A DNA stretch of 64,000 bases from positions 744,001 to 808,000 of the forward strand of contig JAHREC010000009.1 of assembly GCA_020081605.1 (NCBI GenBank), written 5' to 3'. The notes under the pieces are model-generated. The model did not search any database and was not told where the DNA came from. It worked only from the letters and a program-made list of their open reading frames with translations. This DNA is from Albifimbria verrucaria (lineage: Eukaryota > Ascomycota > Sordariomycetes > Hypocreales > Stachybotryaceae). The position numbers were made by a program, and so were the translations under genes. Positions within the stretch are counted from its first letter, which is position 1. The number at the start of each line of letters is the position of its first letter. Below are positions 40,801 to 49,501 of this stretch, one piece after another.

Positions 40801-40938
40801 GAGGATTTTATGCCTCAGAGAAAGGCAGTACGCAGCAGTGTTAACTATCTGAAGAGTATTGGTTTCGTTTCGTCTTCTGTGGAAGGTTTGGGGGCACTTA
40901 ACGGTGCTATAACAATCAAGCGTGTGCACCAGTCTTGA
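16177..40938 (+). CDS. Giant nonribosomal peptide synthetase with terminal reductase
   Basis: Multimodular NRPS that activates amino acids on carrier domains, condenses them and releases the chain reductively. Domain order is (A C-terminal remnant)-T1, [C-A-T] x7, R. All seven C domains keep HHxxxDG, all eight T domains keep the GGDS phosphopantetheine serine, and six of seven A domains keep TSGSTGxPKG and the RGLRVELGE or RGQRIELGE motif. A5 has lost them. No epimerase, methyltransferase or thioesterase domain was seen, and no intron. The frame changes 21 times, always by one missing base: twice near 19355-19390, then near 19508, 21537, 21705, 21988, 24303, 25108, 25882, 27320, 28841, 29163, 30205, 30736, 31033, 32943, 35195, 37512, 38013, 38336 and 40241. 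Allowing for these, the length is about 8,260 residues. The start was set at ATG 16177 because no A-core motif occurs upstream. The product is unknown. Confidence 0.93.
16940..20110 (+). other. NRPS module 1: C1-A1-T2
   Basis: C1 opens with [13 protein letters not shown] and has HHAVFDG (about 17321-17341). A1 has [11 protein letters not shown] (about 18729-18763), [10 protein letters not shown] and an A10 segment SSTKIDRR (about 19785-19808). T2 has [10 protein letters not shown]. Aligning by eye to the GrsA pocket gives residues D-M-G-F-L-A-G-V-F-K, a nonpolar pocket nearly the same as A4. I do not know the substrate. Three base losses fall in the second half of A1. Confidence 0.75.
20200..23350 (+). 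other. NRPS module 2: C2-A2-T3
   Basis: C2 has HHAIFDGWT (about 20594-20620). A2 carries [11 protein letters not shown] (about 21986-22018), [10 protein letters not shown] and [11 protein letters not shown], and T3 has [10 protein letters not shown] (Ser near 23238). The hand-aligned pocket reads D-G-G-M-I-G-G-N-Y-K. A2 belongs with A5 and A7 by its ALARGY and RYYKTGDLV segments, a different lineage from A1, A3, A4 and A6. Three base losses lie in its first third. Confidence 0.75.
23440..26630 (+). other. NRPS module 3: C3-A3-T4
   Basis: C3 has HHALFDGWT (about 23831-23857). A3 has [11 protein letters not shown] (about 25236-25270), [10 protein letters not shown] and [13 protein letters not shown], and T4 has [10 protein letters not shown] (Ser near 26514). 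The hand-aligned pocket reads D-A-P-L-A-G-C-V-V-K. Both Pro at position 239 and Cys at 322 are unusual. Frame losses near 24303, 25108 and 25882 cut through this module. Confidence 0.72.
26740..29900 (+). other. NRPS module 4: C4-A4-T5
   Basis: C4 has HHAAHDGWT (about 27115-27140). A4 has [11 protein letters not shown] (about 28512-28545), [10 protein letters not shown] and [13 protein letters not shown], and T5 has [10 protein letters not shown] (Ser near 29788). The hand-aligned pocket reads D-L-G-F-L-A-G-V-F-K, differing from A1 at one position, so A1 and A4 probably select the same or a very similar residue. Confidence 0.75.
30010..33130 (+). other. NRPS module 5: C5-A5(degenerate)-T6
   Basis: C5 keeps HHATYDGWT (about 30385-30411) and T6 keeps [10 protein letters not shown], but A5 is decayed while staying open over about 1.5 kb. 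The ATP-binding A3 motif reads [11 protein letters not shown] (about 31777-31810) instead of FTSGSTGxPKG. The substrate-anchoring Asp235 position is Ser (31915-31917, YTSSNA for YVFDxS). GPTE reads GCTE, A8 reads [12 protein letters not shown], and the A10 GKxDRK lysine is missing (GRVSHTEF). The remaining fold is of the A2/A7 type. It should not adenylate an amino acid. T6 is therefore skipped or charged by another A domain. Confidence 0.82.
33230..36430 (+). other. NRPS module 6: C6-A6-T7
   Basis: C6 has HHSVFDGWT (about 33614-33640). A6 has [11 protein letters not shown] (about 35042-35075), [10 protein letters not shown] and [11 protein letters not shown], and T7 has [10 protein letters not shown] (Ser near 36308). 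The hand-aligned pocket reads D-M-G-I-M-G-V-V-I-K, wholly nonpolar after Asp. One base loss near 35195 lies in the A4 region, so the pocket residue just before it should be checked on corrected sequence. Confidence 0.75.
36530..39690 (+). other. NRPS module 7: C7-A7-T8
   Basis: C7 has HHAIHDGWT (about 36907-36933). A7 has [11 protein letters not shown] (about 38303-38337), [10 protein letters not shown] and [13 protein letters not shown], and T8 has [10 protein letters not shown], the most divergent carrier, as is common for the one facing a release domain. The hand-aligned pocket reads D-A-F-L-V-G-A-I-A-K, which suggests a small or branched aliphatic residue at the C-terminus of the peptide. 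That is an inference. Confidence 0.75.
39815..40938 (+). other. NRPS terminal thioester reductase (R) domain
   Basis: A Rossmann-type reductase follows T8. [11 protein letters not shown] (about 39821-39855) is the NADPH-binding motif, and the catalytic Tyr/Lys pair lies in GYSQTK (about 40302-40319). Such domains release the thioester-bound peptide as an aldehyde, sometimes reduced further to an alcohol, as in peptaibol synthetases. One base loss near 40241 splits the domain. No thioesterase or terminal condensation domain follows, so the product should be linear unless the aldehyde cyclises. Confidence 0.88.
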
Positions 40939-41271
40939 GTTCACCGCGTCTATCGTTGCGGTAATCATGGGCTTTTGGTGTTTAACTTAAGTTTCTTTTG
41001 TTTAGAGGTAGACTTGAGTAGAGAAATTTTCTCTTGTTTTTAAGTTGTAGAATGCAAATTGAATGATTTTGATTTACTCCGGCAGTGTAGTCGTTACATA
41101 CATGCATTGCAATTGATTTGAACTGTGCAAAGACATCTCTACTACAGTACATAACCAGTGGCCGTGGCAAGAAATAACTTTGAGCTTTATCACCAGTTTG
41201 GAATATATTTTTCAATAAATCCAATATCAAAACCATCTTGTGTCGAACTTTCTGTTCCTGTATATGCTCCC
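40939..41271. other. Convergent 3' region of NRPS and BTB gene
   Basis: A 333-bp AT-rich gap between two converging stop codons, presumably holding both polyadenylation regions. Nothing else was recognised. Confidence 0.5.
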
Positions 41272-42672
41272 TTAGGAGGTAACATCAGCTTGCTCAGGAT
41301 TTGTAAAAGAGGCAGCGTCTGTAACCTCATTAGTAGGCAATTGTGTGGGTTCGCTTGTAGATTCATCTCGGACTTTCTTGGACTTCTTTCCGATCTTCTT
41401 TTCCTTCTTTACTGCCTTCTTGGTTTTTTGGACTTAGTCAGAAAAATGTCATCTTCAGGCAGAGGTTCCTGTGATGCATTGTCATATACGATCTCAGGCG
41501 GAGGTTCAAGGAACGCATTGCCTTGCCCGGCTTCGGGCGGAGATTCAGGGGACCAATTGCTTTGTGTGGCTTCGGGTAGGGTTTCTTGTAGCACACTGTC
41601 ATATATGACTTCAGGCGCTCTTTGAATGAATGGTGACAATGTTTCTTCACATGGCCCGTTATCGGGTTGATCCAGTGAATCCGTCACTGGAAAGTGGTCT
41701 GCTTCTGGATGGTCTGTATTTATGCCGTGTTGTAAATTGAATTCGTGATCAGGAACTTCCGGCACAGTTTCTGACGGAGGAGTAACGGCTGCATATGTGT
41801 TGTCTTGTTCTTCGTCATGATGTTGGCTCACAATATTTGCCCTTGAGTTGGTCTGCTCAGTCTGTAACTCAAATAGACCTTTGAACAGCATGTCGCTGAT
41901 CTGCCAAGAACTCCTTTAGACTGGTCATATTGCATTTGTTGCGGATCGGCTGGATTTTCCAAGAAATAGCTTAATCTAGATTTGAAAAATGCGCTCAGCC
42001 AAGTATCCTCCTCTTTGGAGTCGTTATATATTTCTTGGATTAAGTGGAAGATGACAGGTGCTGGTATTTCATCTCCAAGTATCTGGATTTCGTCGCGCGC
42101 AAGGTCTTGCAACCTAGGCAAGTTATAGATAGTAGCAGCTTTGTAGACACCTAAACCGGTCTTCAAATACAGTATCCGTCTTTTAGAGCAGGAGCTTTCT
42201 TTCGCCTTCAGGCATTGGTAGTGGCCAGTTGAAAGGTAGTGTACCAAAGTATGGCCAACATCCAGAGTGATGCCAAGAGAAAGTTTCTTAGACCCATCGA
42301 CTTTTTGCTGAAGCTGAGGGCATTCTCGAACTAGATGGGCTGGGATATAGAGTTTGTGATCTTGGAGGAGGTGAATTGATACGTTCGGTTCATTGTATGG
42401 GCTGAGATCGGTTAATGTCAGGGCTCCTTGTCAGGCTCGTGCTTGGCTTCACTCACGAGGTCTCAGGCCTACCGCTTGACCTTGAGGGTTTGGGATCTTT
42501 CGCAGCCTGTCCGTTCATGATGTATCGTCTTGCCTGGTCTAGAGCTATCGGGTTCCAAGTCATTCAATTGATGGGAGAGGATTGAGGGACACACCTTGGT
42601 CTTGTAGAAATTGCCAGATGCGGGGTCAGGCAGATTCAGCATTGGGGGTCGCAATAATAATTGACAATTCAT
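41272..42672 (-). CDS. Fungal BTB/POZ-family protein, frame-broken
   Basis: It resembles a family of fungal BTB-like proteins. The N-terminus has LNLPDPASGNFYKTKVCPS, followed by a conserved block with NVSIHLLQDHKLYIPAHL and a BTB-like helical region (YKAATIYNLPRLQDLARDEI). An acidic, low-complexity tail is rich in PEA/ETLPE repeats, and the C-terminus is Lys-rich, ending at TAA 41272-41274. Base losses near 41910 (G run) and 41427 (A run) break the frame, and a third near 42429 is likely. Between the N-terminal block and LTLTDLSPYNEP there are in-frame TAG (42470-42472) and TGA (42464-42466) codons. No intron of sensible length removes them, so this part is unresolved. BTB domains mediate protein-protein contacts, often with cullin-3. 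The role is unknown, and the gene points toward the NRPS stop. Confidence 0.65.
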
Positions 42673-43618
42673 TTTGATTTGCTTGCCCAACTGTCAGCTG
42701 CCGTCGTGCATGGCGGCCCAGCAGCCAGGTGTTGGCTGGGCAGTGTTTTGTGCGTGATGGATGGATGGATGGATGCAACGCCGGGAGGCTGCGGCCCCAC
42801 CCCGGTCCGAGTGGGTCCTCCATTGCTTGTTCACGATTGTTCACGGCCATGAAGACGACAACTAGGATGATGGAGCCATTTAGGTTCCACCAGCAGATCA
42901 CGTTGTTGAGATTCTTCGTTCAATTCTACGAGCTACAGACCCGATCTCCGAGTAATTAATGGATTGGTTGTCAAAGACCGGAATGCTAAGTAAAAGAGAA
43001 TGCATCTGTTCGAATTATATTGCTAGATCTCATGGACTGAATAGGCATCCATAGGTCTGTCTCTATCCAGCATAGTCGTGAGGTTAAAGGTCTAGACTGG
43101 GCGATATAAGACTCGTTCTTCATGTATGTACCTGACCCATGGCCAATGCAGGACACGGTCAGAACAGTCGTGTGCAACACTCCACCATACCACAATACAA
43201 ATGCAGCTGCTCCTCATCTCCTCTGTTCTTCGGCGGTAAAACACTCGAATGTGATGCAGCATTGCAACCGATGTCTGTAGCATCAACACCATGATAAGGC
43301 TCAGACCCCAAAGGCTGGCTAGTAAGGCCACAGAAACCTCGGCAGAAGTTGGGTGGAACAGCAGAATGGACCGTTGGGAAGTGATTCAGTGCCCAGGAAG
43401 ACACAAGCCAACCTGAGACTCATCTTTAGCCGCATTTCCATAGATTAGATTTGTTCCAATAATTTTCAAGCCCTGCACCAAAGCAAGAGGAAGCACACGC
43501 CAGGAGATTGCCAATGAACAGAGTGGTGAAGAAAAAAATTCATCAAATGCCATCGTTGTCATGCGAATGGATATGCTACCCCAAGAACTCCAGCCCGACA
43601 AAGCAATCAGACCATTTT
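42673..43618. other. Intergenic, no gene seen
   Basis: About 0.95 kb between the BTB gene start and the RLP24 stop. No supported frame. It contains a short GGAT tetranucleotide repeat and probably the BTB promoter. Confidence 0.5.
42756..42774. repeat. GATG tetranucleotide microsatellite
   Basis: About four and a half tandem copies of GATG upstream of the BTB gene. No function can be inferred. Confidence 0.8.
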
Positions 43619-44349
43619 TTAAAACTCCATCTCGTCGTCCCCGTTCCCTGAACCCTCCAGGCCGCCGTCGACCTTGACCTTGAGCCTGCGCTTCTCGCCA
43701 CCGAAGACCTTGGTCTTGTGCTTGTCGGTGTGCACGGCACGCATGGTATCCTCCTCCATGATCTCGTCGCCCTCGGCAAGGGCGGCCTCCTTGAGAGCAC
43801 GCAGCTCGCTGCCACGCATGCGGGGCAGCAGGTGCTCGTTCTCGGCGACCAGCTTGCGGGCCTGGGCGAGCTCGCGGGCGCGCTTGCCAGCCATGCGCTT
43901 CTTGTAGAAGACGCGCTCTCTACGGCTTCGGATCTCGCTGACGCGCTTCATGGCCTCGATGGTCTTGTTGACGAGGTCGCGGTCGTAACGCTGAGGAACG
44001 TTGCGGCGGGCGCCGAACAGAAGGGTGCTGTCGCAGACCATTTCCTTGCCGGCCTTGACACGAGAAGCCTTGGTCCACTTGAGGTTTCGCGGGTTACGCT
44101 TCATCTTGAAGTTCTTGTGGCATTTGCTGCAAGAAGAGGCATCGTTAGCGAGAAGGCTCGAGGCGAATAGCCAGGGCTTGCATCTTGACCTACCTTCGGC
44201 AGAAGCGAAACGACTTTCCGTCATTTCGACAGAAAGTTATGCCCTTGCTGGGGTAGGCGGGACGACCGCAGAAGAAACACGACTCCACTCTAAAGACTGT
44301 CAGCACTTTTCATGTCCAGGAGACGGGCGCGCGCGGTGGCCTACCTCAT
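43619..44349 (-). CDS. RLP24: Ribosome biogenesis protein RLP24
   Basis: Nucleolar L24-like factor that holds the eL24 site on pre-60S particles and recruits the AAA-ATPase Drg1/Afg2 in the cytoplasm. Three exons join cleanly: 44349-44345 (five coding bases, ATGAG), 44289-44194 and 44126-43619, for 202 residues against 199 in budding yeast. The zinc-finger cysteines are in [10 protein letters not shown] and FRFCRSKCHKNF, with an intron inside the second pair. [27 protein letters not shown] and [12 protein letters not shown] are family blocks, followed by a charged C-terminus. Introns have good GTAGG donors and CAG/TAG acceptors. The reading is intact, unlike the longer neighbours, and codon use is strongly GC-ending on the coding strand, fitting high expression. 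Confidence 0.95.
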
Positions 44350-45663
44350 CGTGGCGGTTTGCTCGCTGCTACCGCTTTTTGGTGTTGCAATCGACAAGTT
44401 TTTGGCTTGATAAGAAATCATGGCCGATAATGGTGGGGGCTCACGGCGACACTCTTTTCCGGCGCCGGATAAGCGGTGGCATCGCCTGTACCTTGCACTA
44501 GGCCCGTCTAGATTGGACCCTTGGATTAATCAGCAGGAAATTTTGTGTCTTTGGAGGGTGGGCCGGTGGCACCAGGCACCGTGCATAGCCGGCCTACCCT
44601 ACACCTTCCCAGCATTGGCTGGTCTTTTGTCAGCAGAATCAGAGCACAGAGCGGTGGTCGCATTTGCCTCACACAGATTTACATAATTTTAGCAAAAAAA
44701 AAAATTGAAGGCGTTGTATTCAATTAGGTGGTATAGAAACCCTCGTTTATGACAATCCTCAATGCAAGCTGCAGACGTTGCCTTTCTAAGGAAACTTCCA
44801 TTTCGGGTAAACGTGACCTTTCGCTGGGCCCTCACACGTCGACATGTCAGCTGTAAGCCAGTCTGGCCATGAAATTGCACTTGGAGGAACTAAGACTTTA
44901 GCAGAGTAGGCTCTAGCGTTTAGTGAGCAATTAATAAAAAGAACGATTATAGAAGACTAGCCATAAAAAGAGAAGAAAAAGGAAACAAGACAAGAAAAAC
45001 AAAACAAGAAACCGTCGAAATTGGCTGTGGTTGTGAAAACAACATGGGAATTGTGGCTCACAGCCTCGAGTACTTCACCGAGAACAACATCATCCAGTGA
45101 CCGGGTTTTGTGCGTTTTCAGCTCGTTCGGTCTAAATTAAAGCCCCTGTTGCCAAGTGCAGCTACGATCCTCTCCCGACCTGAATGCTTAGTTGTCCTCA
45201 CTGAGCCCCGTAGAACGAAAGCTGCTCTCTTCCTCCCGGCAAATTTTCTTCAACAGCGGGCTTCTAGAATGCTTCGTCTACTTGCCCGGAGAGCCATCGT
45301 TCTCTGATGGACCCCAGGAATGCATGGGATACTTGATCCACGCCATGGTGTTTCGCACCAGGCTACCCCATAATCCCTCGTGCATGCAAGCAATTAAATC
45401 CCTGACCTGTTATTCGGTATCGTGTTGCAGGCAGTTATGCCCACTCCTTTGCTAAATAACTCCCTTACGGACCATATTCACCTAAGCCCCTGTTCACCAC
45501 GTCTAATAGTTTGGCTTGGGTAATGCAACCCCATACCACATTTCGTTGCAAGGGCATGGTCTGTCGTTGGGAACAAATGCCGCTTGCCTTGGTGAACTGG
45601 CTTTCTTCCCTCTTTCTTTCGAAATAGACCGCGTTGCTGCTTGCACCAGTCTGTGTCGTCATA
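44350..45663. other. Divergent intergenic region, no gene seen
   Basis: About 1.3 kb between the divergent RLP24 and monooxygenase genes. It contains an A-run (44694-44703) and A-rich stretches near 44930-45010. Open frames are short, without recognisable motifs. Confidence 0.5.
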
Positions 45664-47983
45664 ATGTCGCCGTTGTCATCTCATGATGCATATCCTCCCA
45701 AGGCTGACCTTCGCAAGGAGGTGTTCCAGCCACTGCCCGTCATCCCTCCCGGCACTGTGGATGCTGCATCGCTAAGCGATGAGGAGGCCACCAAGATTGC
45801 GGTCGCTGCTCTCGGGCCTTCAACGCTGCGGTGGAGACCAACGATGCTGTCAAGCTAGTGGGGTGCTTCCACTCTGGCCACACGTTTTGGCGGGACATGG
45901 TGGCTCTGACGGCCCATTTGCGTACCTTCAAGGGCCGTGATCAGATTGCTGCGGCCTTTCTTGAGACAAAGAACCAAAGAAAAATTTCTGGCCAATTCAA
46001 GATTGAGGGATCGGCTCACTTGGTGTCGGCCACACCTACTCTGGTAAGTGGCGAGATCTTTCTACAGGGATATGGGGAAAACCCCTCTCGTATCAAAATT
46101 GGGGGAGTAACGTTAGCTTAAGAGCATATGTTGATGTCTGTAGCAATTCATCAACTCTCACTTCACCTTTCGGACAAGCTCGCCCGCTGCAGCATGCAAG
46201 GGCAGATTGATATTGTTGCCAACCAAGACACCAACCGAGAATGGCTACAGCGAGGTGGCCTGGAAGATCTGGATCTTACACACGAGGATCGGAAACCTGG
46301 ACGTACAAGCCGAAGATGAGGCCCTTTTACAGGCTCCGCGTCGAGTCCTGCCTAACTCGGACAAAATCACTACTGACGTCCTCATTATTGGTGGCGGCAA
46401 CTCGTAAGTATAATAAGCACTAACCCATCGCTACCTCAAACAGGAAATCACCTGGTTCTTCTACGGGGTGTTGCTGACAGCTTCCAGCGGTATTACTCTT
46501 GCAGCGAGGCTAAAAGCGTTGCGAGTTGACTATATTGTCGTCGATAAGAATCCAAGTGTAGGCGACAACTGGGCCTTCCGTTATGACTGCCTACGATTCC
46601 ACCTGCCAACGGCAGTCAGTGAGATGCCATATCTCCGTGAGTATAAGCTGAGGCTAGTTGGTAAATAATTTTCACCATTCCACTAACTACGCATCCTCGT
46701 CCAGGCTACAGTAAGGAGCTCCAAACTCCTCACCTCCTCACCAGAGAAGACCTGGCTGGTCACTTGAAGCGATACGCGGCTGCCTTTGACCTTAATATCG
46801 TTCACTCAGTTACAGTCAAGGCGACCTCCTATGACGAGACCCAAAAAGAGTGGACGGTGAGAATTTCCACGCCCGAGGGCGACAAAACGATAGTTTGCAA
46901 GCATCTCGTCCAAGCAACTGGTATCTGCTCTGCAAAGCCCAATGTACCGCAGATCTCAGATCCACAACTTTACAAAGGCATCAGTCTTCATTCCACAAGT
47001 TATAAAAACCCCAAAGTTTTAATAGATAGGGGTGCGAAGGCAAGTCCAATGCCTCTGATAAATAAGGAAATTCTCTCTGACTTGAAAAAATAGAGTGTAC
47101 TTGTGGTCGGGTCAGCAAATACAGCATTCGATGTTTTAGAGGATTGCTACAAGGCAGGCTTGAAGACCGCAGTAAATGCCCGATCGCCAACATATATATT
47201 CCCCGTGGAATACACGTTCAACCCCCATGGGCTGGGTCTCTACGACACTCTGCCAACTGAGGTTGTAGATGCGATGTTTTGTACTATGCCAGCAGCCGTT
47301 GATGGACAGCTCGTTCGTGGTCTTTTCAGTCACCTGGCCTCTATGGAACCGTAAGCACTTCATTTATGCGTTTAATATCCATTTATTAATCTTAGAACAG
47401 TGACCGTTATAAAGCACTCGCGGAAGCAGGGTTCCCAGTCTACGATAGTCGCCATCCAGACGCTAGTCTACAGCACCATCTCAATGAGCGTGGAGGTGGC
47501 CATTTTGTTGACGTTGGAGAGGGCATTAGCCTTATCTCCGAAGGCAAAGTCACTGTATACGGCAGTATTGAGCCCATAGCCTACACAGAAACGGGTGTGC
47601 GTTTCTCAGACGGGACTACAGTAGACGCAGACGCCATTATTTGGTGTACTGGCTTCGCAGATGATGACGTTCGCACTACTGCGGCAGAAATTATGGGCAA
47701 CAACAGCTTAACAGAAAACATTCTAAACAATACCGAAAGCTCGAATAAAGTACTCGGGCCGCAGGATGTCGCTGTCCGTCTAGACGCGACCTGGGGCGTG
47801 GATGCCGAGGGCGAAATTCGCGGCATGTGGAAACGACATTTGCGTATGGAGAACTATTGGGTCATGGGAGGGAACGTCCAGCACCAAAGATGGTGGTCAC
47901 GCATCTTGGCGCAGCAGATCAAAATGGCGCTGGAAGGAATTCTGCCACCGGCATACAGAGAGACGCCAGCAGCGACCAAGTAG
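45664..47983 (+). CDS. Flavin-dependent monooxygenase with N-terminal SnoaL-like domain
   Basis: FAD- and NADPH-dependent class B monooxygenase of the kind found in fungal secondary and xenobiotic metabolism. The N-terminal third (LVGCFHSGHTFWRDMVALT) resembles an NTF2/SnoaL-like fold. Then come the FAD motif LIIGGGNSG, split by intron 2, GDNWAFRYDCLRFH, the NADP-side motif VLVVGSANTAFDV, and the late block DAIIWCTGF. Introns are 46044-46143, 46404-46487, 46637-46704, 47040-47093 (GC donor) and 47351-47400. One base is missing in the G run near 45815. Allowing for that, the protein is about 654 residues. The ATG at 45664 is the first in frame and precedes SSHDAYPPKADLR. It is divergent from RLP24. 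The substrate cannot be inferred; an N-hydroxylating or Baeyer-Villiger role is possible. Confidence 0.87.
47040..47093 (+). other. GC-AG intron of the monooxygenase gene
   Basis: A 54-nt intron with donor AAG|GCAAGT, a CTCTGAC branch site and a TAG acceptor. Splicing joins DRGAK to SVLVVGSANTA, placing the dinucleotide-binding strand directly after the previous block. The unspliced frame ends at the TAG that forms the acceptor. Confidence 0.75.
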
Positions 47984-48372
47984 GCATAGCAGCCGGATGG
48001 ACAAAACAGAACATCTTGGCTGGCTCACTTGGGCATCTTGTACTGAAAATGAAATTGTCTTCGATGCCGAGCAGAACTGGGCCAGCACAAAGCAATTGTT
48101 TTCTTTGCGCTCAGAATAGTGAGGAAGTTGGTTCATCATGGACGAGACGACTCAGTCATTTTACTCAAGATAGGGTAATCGCCTAAAGCTCAAATTGATA
48201 AAGTGTGCGGCAGTGAAAGCTATCTACTAGCGAACCTATTTGTACATCTTGATGTGGATATCTAAACATCTGGTCGATGTTCTCTTCCGTGAATGGAGAT
48301 TTAGTCCCATATGCTCTATTTCTTCAAATCATAAAATAACACCCAAGCGCCAGTTACCCTCAGACACATGAT
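47984..48372. other. Convergent 3' region, no gene seen
   Basis: A 389-bp AT-rich gap between the converging monooxygenase and small secreted protein genes. Nothing recognisable beyond presumed terminator sequence. Confidence 0.5.
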
Positions 48373-48852
48373 TTAGTTGATATCCACCACGGCGCAAGAA
48401 CCGAAACCATCCTTGCCGTTCAAATCTTGCCGGACCTGCATAACGCAGCCTGTGCACTTGATGTTCGGAACTGTGAAGCTGATTTGATGGTTTCCACGAG
48501 GGAAAGAATTAGGGACACCGCCGTTCTGGCCGTCAAGTTGCTTGACGATCTTGGCCTTAGCACTGAAACCGGTTCCCTTGCCGGAAGGGTCAAAAGCGAC
48601 TGCGAGAGGGCCTGCGCCATCTCCGTTGTCAACGATCCAGGTGACTTCCTGCGTAGATCCAGCCTTGAAGGTTGCGACGGCTTTGCCGCTGATGGTGACG
48701 CCTTCACCGCATCCATTGGCAGGAACGCGGATGTCCTTCAAGAAGGCTTGCGAGCCGGTGTGAGGAAGGCCAGCTGGGTTGCCCAGACGGCCATGGGCGG
48801 CGACGGCTCCAATAAGGGTGGCGAAGGCAACGGTATAAGATGAGATGTGCAT
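48373..48852 (-). CDS. Small secreted protein, Egh16-like or LPMO-like
   Basis: An intact single-exon protein of 159 residues. A signal peptide ends at AVAA, so the mature chain would start with His (HGRLGNPAG), as in copper-dependent polysaccharide monooxygenases. The body has DNGDGAGPLAVAFDPSG, reminiscent of the NGDGAGP...DPSGTG segment of Egh16/CAS1-type fungal secreted proteins, and four cysteines (NGCGEG, IKCTGC, GSCAVV). Length is about half that of typical Egh16 proteins. Very even codon use with C-ending codons suggests strong expression. Function is unknown. A cell-wall or host-surface role is a guess from the family resemblance. A pyrimidine-free, purine-rich leader and a TATATAGAC box near 49040 lie upstream. 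Confidence 0.65.
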   Translation of the reverse strand: MHISSYTVAFATLIGAVAAHGRLGNPAGLPHTGSQAFLKDIRVPANGCGEGVTISGKAVATFKAGSTQEVTWIVDNGDGAGPLAVAFDPSGKGTGFSAKAKIVKQLDGQNGGVPNSFPRGNHQISFTVPNIKCTGCVMQVRQDLNGKDGFGSCAVVDIN

Positions 48853-49501
48853 GATGATGGTTTTGAAGGGGAAGGTTTGAGATCTTAAGTAATGGGATGG
48901 GCCTGCCCTGTGGTAGTTGATCTTGGAAGTAGAGAAATGAAGAAGACGACTAGCGCCTGTTGATTAATGAAATGGGTATCTTGAAGAATGAATGATGAAG
49001 AACAGAGAGAAAGTGAATTGGAAGCTGGAGTAGTGGTTGTTTATATAGACCGCGACTTGATATATCACCTGCTCAAAATGCTAAAGTTCGAGGTCGTGGA
49101 AGCCGTTCGAGCTTAAGCTCTTAGAGGCTAGTGACGGAGACTAATCAATCTGAAGTGTATCTCCATACCTATGATACGTTTCATGCCCTTTGCTTGCACA
49201 ATTGGGCTTAGAAAACTTGTTGGAGTGGGCCGATGGGTTGGTGAAACACCAGGAGGCGGTTTCACGAGGAGCCTGCCACCTGCCACAAACTTCTAGCGAA
49301 GTTTTCATCCTAACTATCCACCGACTTAGTAGGATAACGTTCGCAGGTTCTTCCTTTGATGGTTCTAGCGTGGTGGCTCTAGAAGCCAAAGGCTTCTATT
49401 TCAGAAACTGTGTCATCTGCGCGGTGCTTTGCCCCATTTAGAATCAGATGCGAAAGGTTTCCCTCCTGAACAGCCAGCAGCACAAAAACATGGAGTTCAT
49501 C
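48853..49501. other. Promoter region of the small secreted protein; no further gene
   Basis: About 650 bp upstream of the 48852 start. A TATA-like TTATATAG (about 49039-49046) lies roughly 190 bp before the ATG. No other gene could be supported. Confidence 0.45.

Noticed and set aside
16177..40938. Programmed -1 ribosomal frameshifting along the NRPS
   Set aside because: Twenty-one separate slips would be needed, the same sign of break occurs in SMC4 and transporter genes, and many sites lack a slippery heptamer. Sequence error is far simpler.
16177..40938. Reading the NRPS as many separate genes or as a decayed pseudogene
   Set aside because: Motifs continue in perfect order across each break, with no stops inside fragments other than those caused by single-base loss, and catalytic residues are kept apart from A5.
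16177..40938. Siderophore synthetase of the ferrichrome type
   Set aside because: Those end in repeated T-C units and have few A domains. This one has seven A domains and a reductase end.
42756..42774. Possible CRISPR-like or satellite array
   Set aside because: It is only a short GATG microsatellite, and this is eukaryotic DNA.
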